Source: Clostridia bacterium
GTDB lineage: Bacteria > Bacillota > Clostridia > Christensenellales > Aristaeellaceae
Assembly (NCBI GenBank): GCA_017502305.1
Contig: JAFVVG010000001.1
Span: 1 to 32,879, forward strand
DNA length: 32,879 nt
Reading direction: 5' to 3'
Below are positions 16,537-24,885 of this stretch, piece by piece; positions within the stretch are counted from its first letter, which is position 1, and the number at the start of each line of letters is the position of its first letter. The notes beneath the pieces were generated by a model, which was not told the DNA's origin, ran no database searches, and saw only the letters and a list, made by a program, of their open reading frames with translations. Position numbers and translations under genes: made by a program.

Positions 16537-17378
16537 TGGATGCGATCTACGCAATCATGGATGCTGTGCTGCCCCTGGAGGCGCTGCAGTTTTCCTTCAT
16601 GAAAAACGCCTTCCTGGCGATTTTGCTTCTGACGCCCCTGCTGGGGCTGCTGGGCACCATGGCGGTGAACCAGCAGATGGCCTTCTTTTCCGACGCTCTG
16701 GGTCACAGCGCCCTGACGGGCATCGGCCTGGGCATTGTGCTGGGGGTGAGCAGCGACCTGCTCAGCATGATCGTCTTCGGCGTGGTGTGGGCGGTGCTGA
16801 TCTGCCGCATCAAGCAGACAGGCGCTGCTTCCACGGACACGGTGATCAGCGTGTTTTCCTCCACCTCCATCGCGGCGGGCCTGCTGATCCTCTCCCGGGG
16901 CGGCGGCTTTGCCAAGTATTCCTCGCTGCTCATCGGCGATGTGCTGGCGGTGAAGCCGGAGGATCTGCTGTGGCTGCTCATCGCCCTGGTGGCGGGCATT
17001 GCCCTGTGGGTGCACATGTATAACGCCCTGCTGCTTACCAGCGTGAATGAATCCCTGGCCCGCAGCCGCGGCGTCCGCACAAGGCTGACGGAATGCGCCT
17101 TTGTGGTGCTGGTGGCTGTGGCGGTGATGCTGGCCATCAAGTGGGTGGGTGTGATGCTCATCAACGCGCTGCTGATCCTTCCTGCCGCCGCGGGTCGCAA
17201 CCTGGCCCGCAGCAGCCGGCAGCACGCGATATGGAGCGTGGTCATCGCGCTTGGCAGCGGTGTGGCAGGGCTTATCAGCGCCTATGCCTGGGACACCTCC
17301 GCCGGCGCGGCCATCGTGCTTTTTGCCGCGGCGTGCTACGCCCTTTCCCTGGCGGGTCGTAACCTATTAAATAGATAA
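16536..17378 (+). CDS. metal ABC transporter permease (ABC-3 family)
   Basis: A 280-residue membrane protein with about eight hydrophobic segments, of the ZnuB/MntC family. Supporting segments are ALGHSALTGIGLGI, a hallmark loop of ABC-3 permeases, and the late VKWVGVMLINALLILPAAA-like helix (IKWVGVMLINALLILPAA). The start ATG at 16536 shares a base with the ATPase stop; AAGGAGG at 16522-16528 fits it better than the in-frame GTG at 16533. Together with the ATPase it makes an importer lacking its binding protein in this window. Confidence 0.9.
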   Translation: MDAIYAIMDAVLPLEALQFSFMKNAFLAILLLTPLLGLLGTMAVNQQMAFFSDALGHSALTGIGLGIVLGVSSDLLSMIVFGVVWAVLICRIKQTGAASTDTVISVFSSTSIAAGLLILSRGGGFAKYSSLLIGDVLAVKPEDLLWLLIALVAGIALWVHMYNALLLTSVNESLARSRGVRTRLTECAFVVLVAVAVMLAIKWVGVMLINALLILPAAAGRNLARSSRQHAIWSVVIALGSGVAGLISAYAWDTSAGAAIVLFAAACYALSLAGRNLLNR

Positions 17379-17393
17379 CCGGAAAGATAAGGC

Positions 17394-17422
17394 TTGACAA
17401 TATGCACCAAAAGGCGCATTAT
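17394..17422 (+). promoter_or_regulatory. promoter of the solute-binding protein and GGDEF-EAL genes
   Basis: A perfect -35 TTGACA (17394-17399) stands 17 bases before CATTAT (17417-17422), a 4-of-6 match to the -10. It lies 16 bases past the permease stop and suggests a separate transcript starting 15-20 bases before the ribosome binding site. Confidence 0.6.
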
Positions 17423-17444
17423 TATAGGTTGAGGGGGTATATCC

Positions 17445-18851
17445 ATGAAGAGGATGCTTTGCGTGCTTCTGGCAGTATTGATGCTGCCCTTGGGCGTAGC
17501 GGCTGAAACGGTGGAGCTCTCGCCCGACGATCCCCAGGTGCTGACGCTCTGGCACTATTACAACGGTGCCCAGCAGCGCAGCTTCAACCAGATGATAACC
17601 GAATTCAACGAGACCGTCGGCATGGAGAAGGGCATCATTATCTCTCCTGTGAGTCAGGGCGAGGTGAATGCCCTGGCCGATAAGCTGATGGATTCCGCCA
17701 ACGGCAAAACCGGCGCTGCACGGATGCCGGATATTTTCGCCGCCTATGCCGATACGGCCCACGCCCTGAACAAGATGGGCATGGTGGCCGATCTTTCCCG
17801 GTATATGACAAAGGCGGAAGAAGCGGAATACATGGACTCCTACATGCAGGAGGGCCGCCTGGACGCCACCGGCGCACTGAAGGTTTTCCCTGTGGCCAAG
17901 TCCACCGAAATGATGCTGGTCAACAAGACCGAGTGGGACGCCTTTGCCGCGGAAACCGGCGCGGACGTCAGCCTGCTGGCGACCTGGGAAGGCGTGGCCC
18001 GGGCCGCAGAAATGTATTATGAGTGGAGCGGCGGCAAGACCTTCTTTGGCCGCGATGCTTTTGCCAACTATATCCTCATCGGCAGCCTGCAGCTGGGTGT
18101 GGAAATGTTCGAAGTGAAAAACGGCGTGCTGGTGCTCAACATCCGGGAGGACGTGCTGCGCCGGCTGTGGGACAACTATGTGGTGCCCTACGCCAACGGC
18201 TGGTACGGCGCCTACGGCCGCTACCGTTCCGACGACGTGAAGACCGGTCAGATCGTGGCCCTGGTGGGCTCCACCAGCGGCGCGCTGTATTTCCCCACGG
18301 AGGTCACCCGGGATGACGGGACCACCTATCCCATCGAGTGCATGGCCCTGCCCCTGCCCAATTTCGAGGGGACGCAGCCCTGCGCTGCCCAGCAGGGCGC
18401 CGGACTGGTGGTAACGGCTTCCACGCCGGAGCGGGAGTATGCCGCCGTGACGTTCCTCAAGTGGTTTACCCAGCAGGAAAACAACATCGCCTTCTCGCTG
18501 AGCAGCGGCTATCTGCCGGTGAAAAAGAGCGCCAACCAGCCAGAGGTTCTGGATCAGGCCATGGCCGAAAGCGGCATCGACGGCCTGCTGCACGAGATCA
18601 TCGATATCGGCGTGCAGATCACCAGCACCTATCGGCTGTACACCAACAATGCCTTTGACCATGGCTATGAGGCCCGCCTGGTGGTGGACTCCAGCATGGC
18701 GGAGGCCGCCAGAAAGGCAGCCCGGGGCGTGAAAGAACTGGAAAAGCAAGGCTTGTCCCGCCAGGAGGCGGTGGAGCTGCTGACCGGCGACGCGGCGTTC
18801 AAGGAATGGATGGACAGCTTCTGTGCTGAAATGGCGCAAAGCTTGAAATAA
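17445..18851 (+). CDS. extracellular solute-binding protein (ABC family 1-like)
   Basis: A 468-residue exported binding protein. The signal peptide ends near GVAA-ET (about residue 20) and lacks a lipobox, so the protein would be secreted or held loosely, unlike most binding proteins of Gram-positive bacteria. LTLWHYYNG followed by QMITEFNE is the typical start of the MalE-like fold, and AVTFLKWFTQQENNIAFSLSSG is the usual late hinge/helix segment, with GYLPVKKSA after it. No sugar ABC permease follows. Instead a membrane GGDEF-EAL gene begins 26 bases later. The ligand may be a carbohydrate, but this cannot be read from the sequence. A role presenting ligand to the downstream sensor is inferred from the pairing. 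Confidence 0.88.
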   Translation: MKRMLCVLLAVLMLPLGVAAETVELSPDDPQVLTLWHYYNGAQQRSFNQMITEFNETVGMEKGIIISPVSQGEVNALADKLMDSANGKTGAARMPDIFAAYADTAHALNKMGMVADLSRYMTKAEEAEYMDSYMQEGRLDATGALKVFPVAKSTEMMLVNKTEWDAFAAETGADVSLLATWEGVARAAEMYYEWSGGKTFFGRDAFANYILIGSLQLGVEMFEVKNGVLVLNIREDVLRRLWDNYVVPYANGWYGAYGRYRSDDVKTGQIVALVGSTSGALYFPTEVTRDDGTTYPIECMALPLPNFEGTQPCAAQQGAGLVVTASTPEREYAAVTFLKWFTQQENNIAFSLSSGYLPVKKSANQPEVLDQAMAESGIDGLLHEIIDIGVQITSTYRLYTNNAFDHGYEARLVVDSSMAEAARKAARGVKELEKQGLSRQEAVELLTGDAAFKEWMDSFCAEMAQSLK

Positions 18852-18877
18852 TCATAACAGGAAAGGGGAGGACCACG

Positions 18878-21865
18878 ATGGCGCGCAACAAAAAGAGCAA
18901 GAGTTCGGTTTTTGTAAGGCTGCTTTTGCCGTTGATCGTTATTGTGGCGCTGACCATTGCCCTGCTGGTGGGCTCCCTGAACCTGGGCGGCGCATTCAGC
19001 AACCTGCGCACCAGCGCCCTGGAAATGCTGGAGGAGCGCACCCAGAGCCGTGCGGAAACCCTTGAATTTGATATGATCAACCGCTGGAGCAACCTGGAAT
19101 CCACCGCGGACACGGTGGAGACCGTCATCCGGCGGCAGCTTCGCCTGGCGGGAGCCGAGCCCGAAAGCATGAAGACCAACGCCTCCCTGAATGCTCAGAT
19201 CATGCTGGAGGTGGCGCCTACCCTGGTTTCCCGGCTGCGGGCCGGCGGTACCACGGGTATCTTTGTGGTGCTCAACGGCATCGGCGTAGCGGGACGGGAG
19301 GACAGCTGGGCCGGCGTGTACATGCGGGATAGCGAGCCTACCACCAACACCGCCGCCAACAGCGATATTCTCCTGGTTCGCGGTTTGCCCCCGGTGAGCC
19401 GGGCGCTGGATATCTCCCTGGACAGCTACTGGACAGCCTCCTGCGTGTTCGACGAGTATAACCGGGATGTGTTCTTCAAACCCCTGGAGGCCGCCCAGCA
19501 GGGTACCTCCGATGATCCGGCCCATTACGGTTTCTGGTGCATGCCCTTCCAGCTGAACAAGAGCAACCCCGTGACGGTGATGACCTACTCCATGCCCATT
19601 CTGGATCAGGACGGCTATGTGCTGGCGGTGATCGGCGTGGACATGGATATCAATTACCTGACCAGCCTGATGACGGCGGATGATTTCTCCCGGGAGGATC
19701 AGGGCAGCTTTGTGCTGGGTAAGCGCCTTGGGGATGGCAGCATCGAGGTGGCCTGTGCCGCCGGCACCAGTTATAAGCAATTTTTCCAGGCGGAGGATAC
19801 CCGCCTGATCCCCAAAAAGAACATGGAAGGCCGCTGCTTTGCCATGACAGGCACCCGGAATAACCGGGAAATGTATGCTGCGGCGGTTCCGCTGGATCTT
19901 TACAGCCCCAATACGGCCTTTGAAAATGATGAATGGGTGCTGGTGGGCATGCAGCCTGCGGAGCGCCTGATGACCTTCTCTGAACAGTTCCGGCGCACGG
20001 TGCTGATCGCTGTGGTGGCAGCCATGGTGTTCAGCGTTATGGTGGCGGCCATTGCCAGCGGCAGGCTGATACGCCCCATCACCCGGCTGGTCAAGCAGGT
20101 GAAGGAGGCCGAGCCTGGCGAGGAACTGAGCCTGAGTGAAACCAACATTGCTGAGATTGATACCCTGGCGGACGCCATTGAGACGCTGAACCACAACGCC
20201 CTGCTGGAAGGCGACCGCTTTGAGACCATCATGCAGATGACGGGCCTGAAGGTTGGCGTGTTCGAGTTTGACAGGCAGACCGGCACGGTATATTGCTCGC
20301 CTGTGTTCTTTGAGCTGCTGGATTGCAGCGAGGTTCCCCAGCGCAACGGCCGCATCAGCCTGGAAGTTTTCCGCCGGCTGATGATGGAACGCTTTACCGA
20401 CGGCGTGGACGAGGACGTCTGGCGTTTCCGGACAGGGGACAAGGAAATCTTCCTGAAATACAAGCAGGTTGACCGGGAGGATCGCATCGTCGGTACCCTG
20501 GTGGACGTGACCGACGAGATCCGGACCCGCAGGGAACTGGAACGCGCCCGTGACATCGACGCTCTGACAGGCATCCTTAACCGCCGTGCCTTCGCCCGCA
20601 TGACCCAGGAGCTCTTCGGCCGCCGCCGTGAAACGCTGAAAAACGCGGCACTGGTGATGGTGGACCTGGATAACCTGAAGTTCCTCAACACCACCTACGG
20701 CCACGATACCGGCGATAGTTTCATCCGCGGCTTTGCCCATGCCCTGGGCGTTTTCGAAAAAGCAAACCAGAGCATTGTGGCCCGCCGCTCCGGCGATGAA
20801 TTCTATATGCTGCTCTACGGCTATGATTCCAGGGGAGAGCTGGAGGAGCATATCCAGCAGGCCTGGAGCCAGGTGAGCACCCAAGGCATTGTGCTGCCTG
20901 ACGGAAGCTTCTACCGCTTCCGCGCCTCCGGCGGCATGGCCTGGTTCCCCGGGGACGCCGCCACCCTGTCCAAGCTTTTGCGCTATGCTGACTTTGCCAT
21001 GTACAAGGTCAAGCAGGACGCCAAGGGCACTCTGCAGGAGTTCGACAGCAACATCTTCAACGAGGACAGCTATCTGATCGACGCCCGGGCCGCCCTGGAC
21101 AAGATGATCGACAACCAGCTGTTGCATTTTGCCTATCAGCCCATTGTATCGGTAAAAACAGCGGATCTGTGGGGCTATGAATTGCTCATGCGCCCCGACG
21201 TGCCCGAGCTCAAGAGTGCCGGCGCTGTGCTGCGCCTGGCCAAGGAGCAGGGCAAGATGCACCATATCGAGCGCCTGACCTGGTTCGGCGCGCTGGAATC
21301 CGCCAGGATGATGATCGACCGCGGAATGCTCAGCCGCGAGGTGAAGCTGTTCATCAACTCCATCGCCAGCCAGAAGATGGACCTGATCGAACGCCAGCAC
21401 GTCATCGACAGCTATACGGACCTTCTGCGCCAGGTGGTGCTGGAGATTACCGAGGCGGAGGACAACAACAAGGATTATACCCAGCGGAAAATGGCTTTCA
21501 TCCGCGGCAACGGCGGTGAGGTGGCCATCGACGACTACGGTACCGGCTACAACAGCGAGCTGGCCCTGGTGGATATCCCCTGCGAGTATGTGAAGATGGA
21601 CGCCTCCTTTGTGCGTGATGTGCACAAGGATCCCAACAAGCAGGCCCTGGCGAAGAACCTGGTGGATTATGCCCACGCCCGCGGCATCGCCGTGCTGGCA
21701 GAGGGCATCGAAACCAGGGATGAGATGGAAGCCATCATCTCCTTCGGTGTGGATTATCTTCAGGGCTTCTACCTGGGCATGCCCCGGGAAAAGCCCCAGC
21801 AGGTGCTGGCGGAGATCCGCGCGGAGATCCGCGGCATGGCCTGGAAGGCCCAGCAGCATACCTGA
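18878..21865 (+). CDS. membrane sensor with GGDEF and EAL domains (c-di-GMP turnover)
   Basis: A 995-residue signalling protein. One membrane segment near residues 11-33, a large extracytoplasmic region (about 35-365, dCache-like), a second membrane segment (VLIAVVAAMVFSVMVAAIA), HAMP, a PAS-like region, then GGDEF and EAL domains. The GGDEF motif reads SGDEF (residues 638-642), a variant found in active cyclases. The EAL motif reads ELL at 768-770 (YELLMRP) and keeps its glutamate; NSIAS, LEITEAED, AIDDYGTGYNS, YVKMDASF and AEGIETRD follow, so phosphodiesterase residues look complete. It could make, degrade or do both to c-di-GMP. GGGGAGG lies 6-7 bases before the start. The upstream binding protein suggests ligand-dependent control. 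Confidence 0.93.
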   Translation: MARNKKSKSSVFVRLLLPLIVIVALTIALLVGSLNLGGAFSNLRTSALEMLEERTQSRAETLEFDMINRWSNLESTADTVETVIRRQLRLAGAEPESMKTNASLNAQIMLEVAPTLVSRLRAGGTTGIFVVLNGIGVAGREDSWAGVYMRDSEPTTNTAANSDILLVRGLPPVSRALDISLDSYWTASCVFDEYNRDVFFKPLEAAQQGTSDDPAHYGFWCMPFQLNKSNPVTVMTYSMPILDQDGYVLAVIGVDMDINYLTSLMTADDFSREDQGSFVLGKRLGDGSIEVACAAGTSYKQFFQAEDTRLIPKKNMEGRCFAMTGTRNNREMYAAAVPLDLYSPNTAFENDEWVLVGMQPAERLMTFSEQFRRTVLIAVVAAMVFSVMVAAIASGRLIRPITRLVKQVKEAEPGEELSLSETNIAEIDTLADAIETLNHNALLEGDRFETIMQMTGLKVGVFEFDRQTGTVYCSPVFFELLDCSEVPQRNGRISLEVFRRLMMERFTDGVDEDVWRFRTGDKEIFLKYKQVDREDRIVGTLVDVTDEIRTRRELERARDIDALTGILNRRAFARMTQELFGRRRETLKNAALVMVDLDNLKFLNTTYGHDTGDSFIRGFAHALGVFEKANQSIVARRSGDEFYMLLYGYDSRGELEEHIQQAWSQVSTQGIVLPDGSFYRFRASGGMAWFPGDAATLSKLLRYADFAMYKVKQDAKGTLQEFDSNIFNEDSYLIDARAALDKMIDNQLLHFAYQPIVSVKTADLWGYELLMRPDVPELKSAGAVLRLAKEQGKMHHIERLTWFGALESARMMIDRGMLSREVKLFINSIASQKMDLIERQHVIDSYTDLLRQVVLEITEAEDNNKDYTQRKMAFIRGNGGEVAIDDYGTGYNSELALVDIPCEYVKMDASFVRDVHKDPNKQALAKNLVDYAHARGIAVLAEGIETRDEMEAIISFGVDYLQGFYLGMPREKPQQVLAEIRAEIRGMAWKAQQHT

Positions 21866-21888
21866 CAGAGCGTTATTCATTCAATGAT

Positions 21889-21929
21889 GTAGGGACGGGG
21901 GAGGTTCCCCTGCCCCTACTATCCTTTTT
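21889..21929 (+). terminator. imperfect hairpin with T-run, possible terminator
   Basis: Arms 21889-21902 and 21906-21919 pair over about 12 positions with one mismatch and one G-T pair. A T5 run (21925-21929) follows five bases later, which is late for a classical terminator. It may also be a dispersed GC-rich palindrome. Confidence 0.45.
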
Positions 21930-21950
21930 CACAGGAGGCGGAAAACCGCC

Positions 21951-23447
21951 ATGGATCGTATCTTGTTGTTGATGTCCGCCGGTGCCTATTGCCAGGCGGA
22001 CGAAGCCCTGCGCTCCGCCCGGGAAAACGCCGCCTCGCCGGCGCGGCTTTCCTATGGGCTTTCCCTGCAGGTGGAGCCGGACGAGAAAGCTCACCTGGCC
22101 ATGCGGGCGCTGGGCTCGGTGCAGTTTCTCTGCCCCGGCGGCTCCAGTTGGGATGATGTGGAGGCCCTGTGGCAGGGTGAAGGCTATGTGCTGGTAGCTC
22201 ATCCCGCCATGACCTTCACCAGGAACTGGGATATGCAGCTCCTGCGTGCCCTGCGCCAGTGCCGGCGGGAGAGCCTTTTCAGCGCGGTGCTCACAGGCTT
22301 CCTGCCCCGCAGGCAGGATCCGGTGGACGCGGTGTGCCCTGTGGCGGCGGAAAGCTTCGATGGCGAGGGAAGGCTGCATTTCCAGCGGGGAACGCCCCTG
22401 CGCTATGCCACCCAGCCCCAGCGGAGCGCCTTTCTGCATCCGGATTTCTGTTTTGCCCCATCAGCGTTCTTCCGCGAGATGCGGGAAGAGATCACGCCCC
22501 TGTTTCTGGCGGCCTTCCGCCGCAAGTGGGATATCTTTACCCTGCATCGCCCGGTGATCCACATCGGCGACGACATGGCGCTGATGCCCTGCGAGCCCCT
22601 GGCGGTTTCCGGCGAGGACGCTACCGCCCTGAGCCGCTTTGAAAAGCGCTTCGGCATGCGCTTCGCCACCCGGCAGCTGACGTCCATGATCCGGCAAGGC
22701 GTGTTCACCGCCGACCTGACTTTCCCCACCCGGGTGCCCGTCGCCGTCCGAGCCCAGGAAACCATTCGGGAGCTTTTGCGGCGCAAGAATGACGTTTCAC
22801 CCCTGTGCGTGACGGCCTACCTCTCCATGCCCATGGAAGGCCCCAACATGCACGAACAGTACATGTGCTGGTTCCGGTATATGTCCCGGCTGAAGAATCT
22901 CTCGCTCCTGTGCTATGGCGATGGGGACACCACAAGGAAGATCATGCCCCTGCACCCCAACGTGCTGGAGTTCAAGCGCCGCTACGGCCTGCCCCTGGAG
23001 GGGGAGGTGCCCAGCGAGGAGACCATGAACTACATCAAGCTCTCCAAGCCCTTCATCCTGGCCCGCAGCCGTGAGAAATTCCTGAATCACAGCCATTATA
23101 TATGGATTGATTTCGGCTATCTGCGGTATCCTGTCTATGAGGGCGCGGCCATCGACTGGGCCAATGTGTGCCACGATAAGATCATGCTCAGCACGGTGAA
23201 CGGCGTGCCGGATGTATCCATGCTGGTGGTGCCCGACGCCATGCTGCTGACGCTGTGCCGGGAGATTGCCGCCCTGTGCGAGCAGGAGCTCGGTACCCGG
23301 GGCCATCTGCCCATGGAAACGGAATTGTGGCTGATGCTCATCCGGGAGCACAAGGATTGGTTTGAGCTGATTGAGCTGCCCGGCAACCGGGAGCTTTTGA
23401 CCCTTGCCATGATGAACCGGGAGGAGGAAGCCCATGTCTACAGCTAA
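21951..23447 (+). CDS. two-part glycosyltransferase-like protein (GT60-like region plus HtrL/YibB-like domain)
   Basis: A 498-residue protein, apparently cytoplasmic, of uncertain function. The N-terminal half resembles GlcNAc-transferase families that begin with a Rossmann strand and ARENAASPARLSYGL, then YVLVAHPAMTFTRNWD. In working enzymes the last segment usually holds an Asp-x-His metal site; here it reads AHPAM, so catalysis there may be lost. The C-terminal half (from about CVTAYLSMP) resembles the HtrL/YibB family, with NYIKLSKPF and YIWIDFGYLRYP. Both assignments are by eye. AGGAGG lies 12 bases before ATG, slightly far. Its 3' end overlaps the thioesterase gene by 14 bases. Confidence 0.6.
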   Translation: MDRILLLMSAGAYCQADEALRSARENAASPARLSYGLSLQVEPDEKAHLAMRALGSVQFLCPGGSSWDDVEALWQGEGYVLVAHPAMTFTRNWDMQLLRALRQCRRESLFSAVLTGFLPRRQDPVDAVCPVAAESFDGEGRLHFQRGTPLRYATQPQRSAFLHPDFCFAPSAFFREMREEITPLFLAAFRRKWDIFTLHRPVIHIGDDMALMPCEPLAVSGEDATALSRFEKRFGMRFATRQLTSMIRQGVFTADLTFPTRVPVAVRAQETIRELLRRKNDVSPLCVTAYLSMPMEGPNMHEQYMCWFRYMSRLKNLSLLCYGDGDTTRKIMPLHPNVLEFKRRYGLPLEGEVPSEETMNYIKLSKPFILARSREKFLNHSHYIWIDFGYLRYPVYEGAAIDWANVCHDKIMLSTVNGVPDVSMLVVPDAMLLTLCREIAALCEQELGTRGHLPMETELWLMLIREHKDWFELIELPGNRELLTLAMMNREEEAHVYS

Positions 23448-23907
23448 AACCGTGGCGGAGAGCCGCAGCACCCAGGTGCACATTCTCATGCCCGGGGACC
23501 TGAACGGCTATGGCCGCCTTTTCGGCGGCAAGCTGATGGAGTGGATCGACGTGGTGGCCGCCGTGGTAGCCCGCCGGCACTCCGGGTGCGAGGTGACCAC
23601 CGCCTCGGTGGATCACCTGGAATTCCAGGCCCCGGCCCATGCCAACGATACCGTTGTGCTGGAGGGCCGCATGACCTGCGTGGGTACCACCAGCATGGAG
23701 GTGCGGGTGGATACCTTTGTGGAGGCGCTGGGCGGCACGCGGCACCGGGTGAACCGGGCGTATCTGGTGATGGTGGCCCTGAACAAAAATCAAAAGCCTG
23801 TGCCGGTTCCACAATTGACGCTGGAAACCGAAGAAGATTACGCTGAATGGGACGCGGGCATGCGCCGCCGTGCGCTGCGCAGCCTGCGACAGAGGGAGAA
23901 TTACTGA
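23434..23907 (+). CDS. hotdog-fold acyl-CoA thioesterase
   Basis: A 157-residue cytoplasmic enzyme likely to hydrolyse acyl-CoA. The segment LNGYGRLFGGKLMEWID matches the YciA/BFIT group, where the Asn and Asp positions around LFGG are catalytic or CoA-binding. VDHLEFQAPAHANDTV and TSMEVRVDTFVE complete the hotdog fold. The start overlaps the preceding gene and has GGGAGGAGG upstream. Its stop shares a base with the metF start, so translation is coupled. The acyl substrate is not indicated by the neighbours. Confidence 0.9.
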   Translation: MSTAKTVAESRSTQVHILMPGDLNGYGRLFGGKLMEWIDVVAAVVARRHSGCEVTTASVDHLEFQAPAHANDTVVLEGRMTCVGTTSMEVRVDTFVEALGGTRHRVNRAYLVMVALNKNQKPVPVPQLTLETEEDYAEWDAGMRRRALRSLRQRENY

Positions 23908-24773
23908 TGAAGATTGGCAATCTTTTGCGGGATGGAAAAGTGCACCTCTCCTGCGAGGTGTTCCCGCCCAAGAAGTTCGACGGCATCGCCCAGGCCTCCC
24001 AGGTAGCCCGGGAGATCGCCGACCTGCACCCCGCCTTTATGTCCGTGACCTACGGCGCGGCGGGCTCCACCCCCGGGCACACCCTGGCGGTGGCCCAGGC
24101 AGTGGCGGAACGGGGCGTGACGCCCCTGTGCCACCTGACCTGCGTACAGTCCACCCGGGCGCACGTGAAGCAGGTGCTGGCGGACATGCGCTCAGCCGGC
24201 ATGGAAAACGTGCTGGCCCTGCGGGGTGACCTGCCCAGGGAAGGCGAGCCGGTGAAGGATTTCGCCTATGCCAGCGAGCTGGTGGAGTTCATCCATCAGC
24301 AGGGTGATTTCTGCGTGGGCGCCGCCTGCTACCCGGAGGGCCATCCGGAAAGCGGCGGCCGCCGGAAGGATATCGAGTATCTTAAACGCAAGGTGGACGC
24401 AGGCGTGGACTTCCTCACCACCCAGATGTTCTTTGATAACGGCATCCTGTATAACTTCCTGTACCGTGCCCTGCGGGCGGGCATCGACGTGCCGGTGTGC
24501 GCCGGCATCATGCCCATCACTACCATCCAGCAGGTGGACCGTGTGGTAAAGCTCTCCGGCTCCATCATGCCGCCCCGCTTCGCTGCTATTGCCGACCGCT
24601 TCGCTGATGATCCGCAGGCCATGGCTCAGGCGGGCATTGCCTTCGCCACCGAGCAGATTATCGACCTGGTGGCCAACGGTATTACCAACATCCACCTGTA
24701 CACCATGAACAAACCCTGGATTACCAAGGCCATTGTGGATAATCTTTCCCATGTGATCAAGATGGGCGAGTAA
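23907..24773 (+). CDS. metF: methylenetetrahydrofolate reductase
   Basis: A 288-residue flavoenzyme that reduces 5,10-methylene-THF to 5-methyl-THF for methionine synthesis or one-carbon metabolism. The family landmarks are SCEVFPPKKFDG at the N-terminus with its catalytic glutamate, TYGAAGSTPGHT, LALRGDLP in the flavin-binding region, DFLTTQMFFDN and PVCAGIMPIT. The ATG at 23907 is chosen because AGAGGGAGAA precedes it; the frame stays open for 60 bases upstream without a fitting site. No metV gene is next to it. A clear terminator follows. Confidence 0.93.
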   Translation: MKIGNLLRDGKVHLSCEVFPPKKFDGIAQASQVAREIADLHPAFMSVTYGAAGSTPGHTLAVAQAVAERGVTPLCHLTCVQSTRAHVKQVLADMRSAGMENVLALRGDLPREGEPVKDFAYASELVEFIHQQGDFCVGAACYPEGHPESGGRRKDIEYLKRKVDAGVDFLTTQMFFDNGILYNFLYRALRAGIDVPVCAGIMPITTIQQVDRVVKLSGSIMPPRFAAIADRFADDPQAMAQAGIAFATEQIIDLVANGITNIHLYTMNKPWITKAIVDNLSHVIKMGE

Positions 24774-24781
24774 CCGCCCCG

Positions 24782-24811
24782 CAGCACGCTCTGCTTGCGT
24801 GCTGTTTTTTT
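24782..24811 (+). terminator. Rho-independent terminator after metF
   Basis: A perfect 8-base-pair stem (24782-24789 with 24797-24804), a 7-base loop and seven T residues. It ends the unit that starts at 21951. Confidence 0.92.
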
Positions 24812-24812
24812 C

Positions 24813-24841
24813 TTTACTTTTATGATAATTATTTGTATAAT
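24813..24841 (+). promoter_or_regulatory. promoter of the parAB-glycan operon
   Basis: A -35 TTTACT (24813-24818) and perfect -10 TATAAT (24836-24841) are 17 bases apart, right after the metF terminator. About 45 bases of leader precede parA. Confidence 0.7.
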
Positions 24842-24885
24842 AAACTGTATTGCTTTGTCTATCAACGGGCAAAAATGAGCAGCTT

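Noticed and set aside
17445..18851. Solute-binding protein as the missing metal-binding partner of the upstream ABC importer
   Set aside because: Its fold motifs are of the MalE-like family 1, not ZnuA-type, and it has its own promoter.
18665..21880. 1071-codon minus-strand frame opposite the GGDEF-EAL gene
   Set aside because: Antisense shadow; the plus strand has convincing domains, a ribosome binding site and a promoter.
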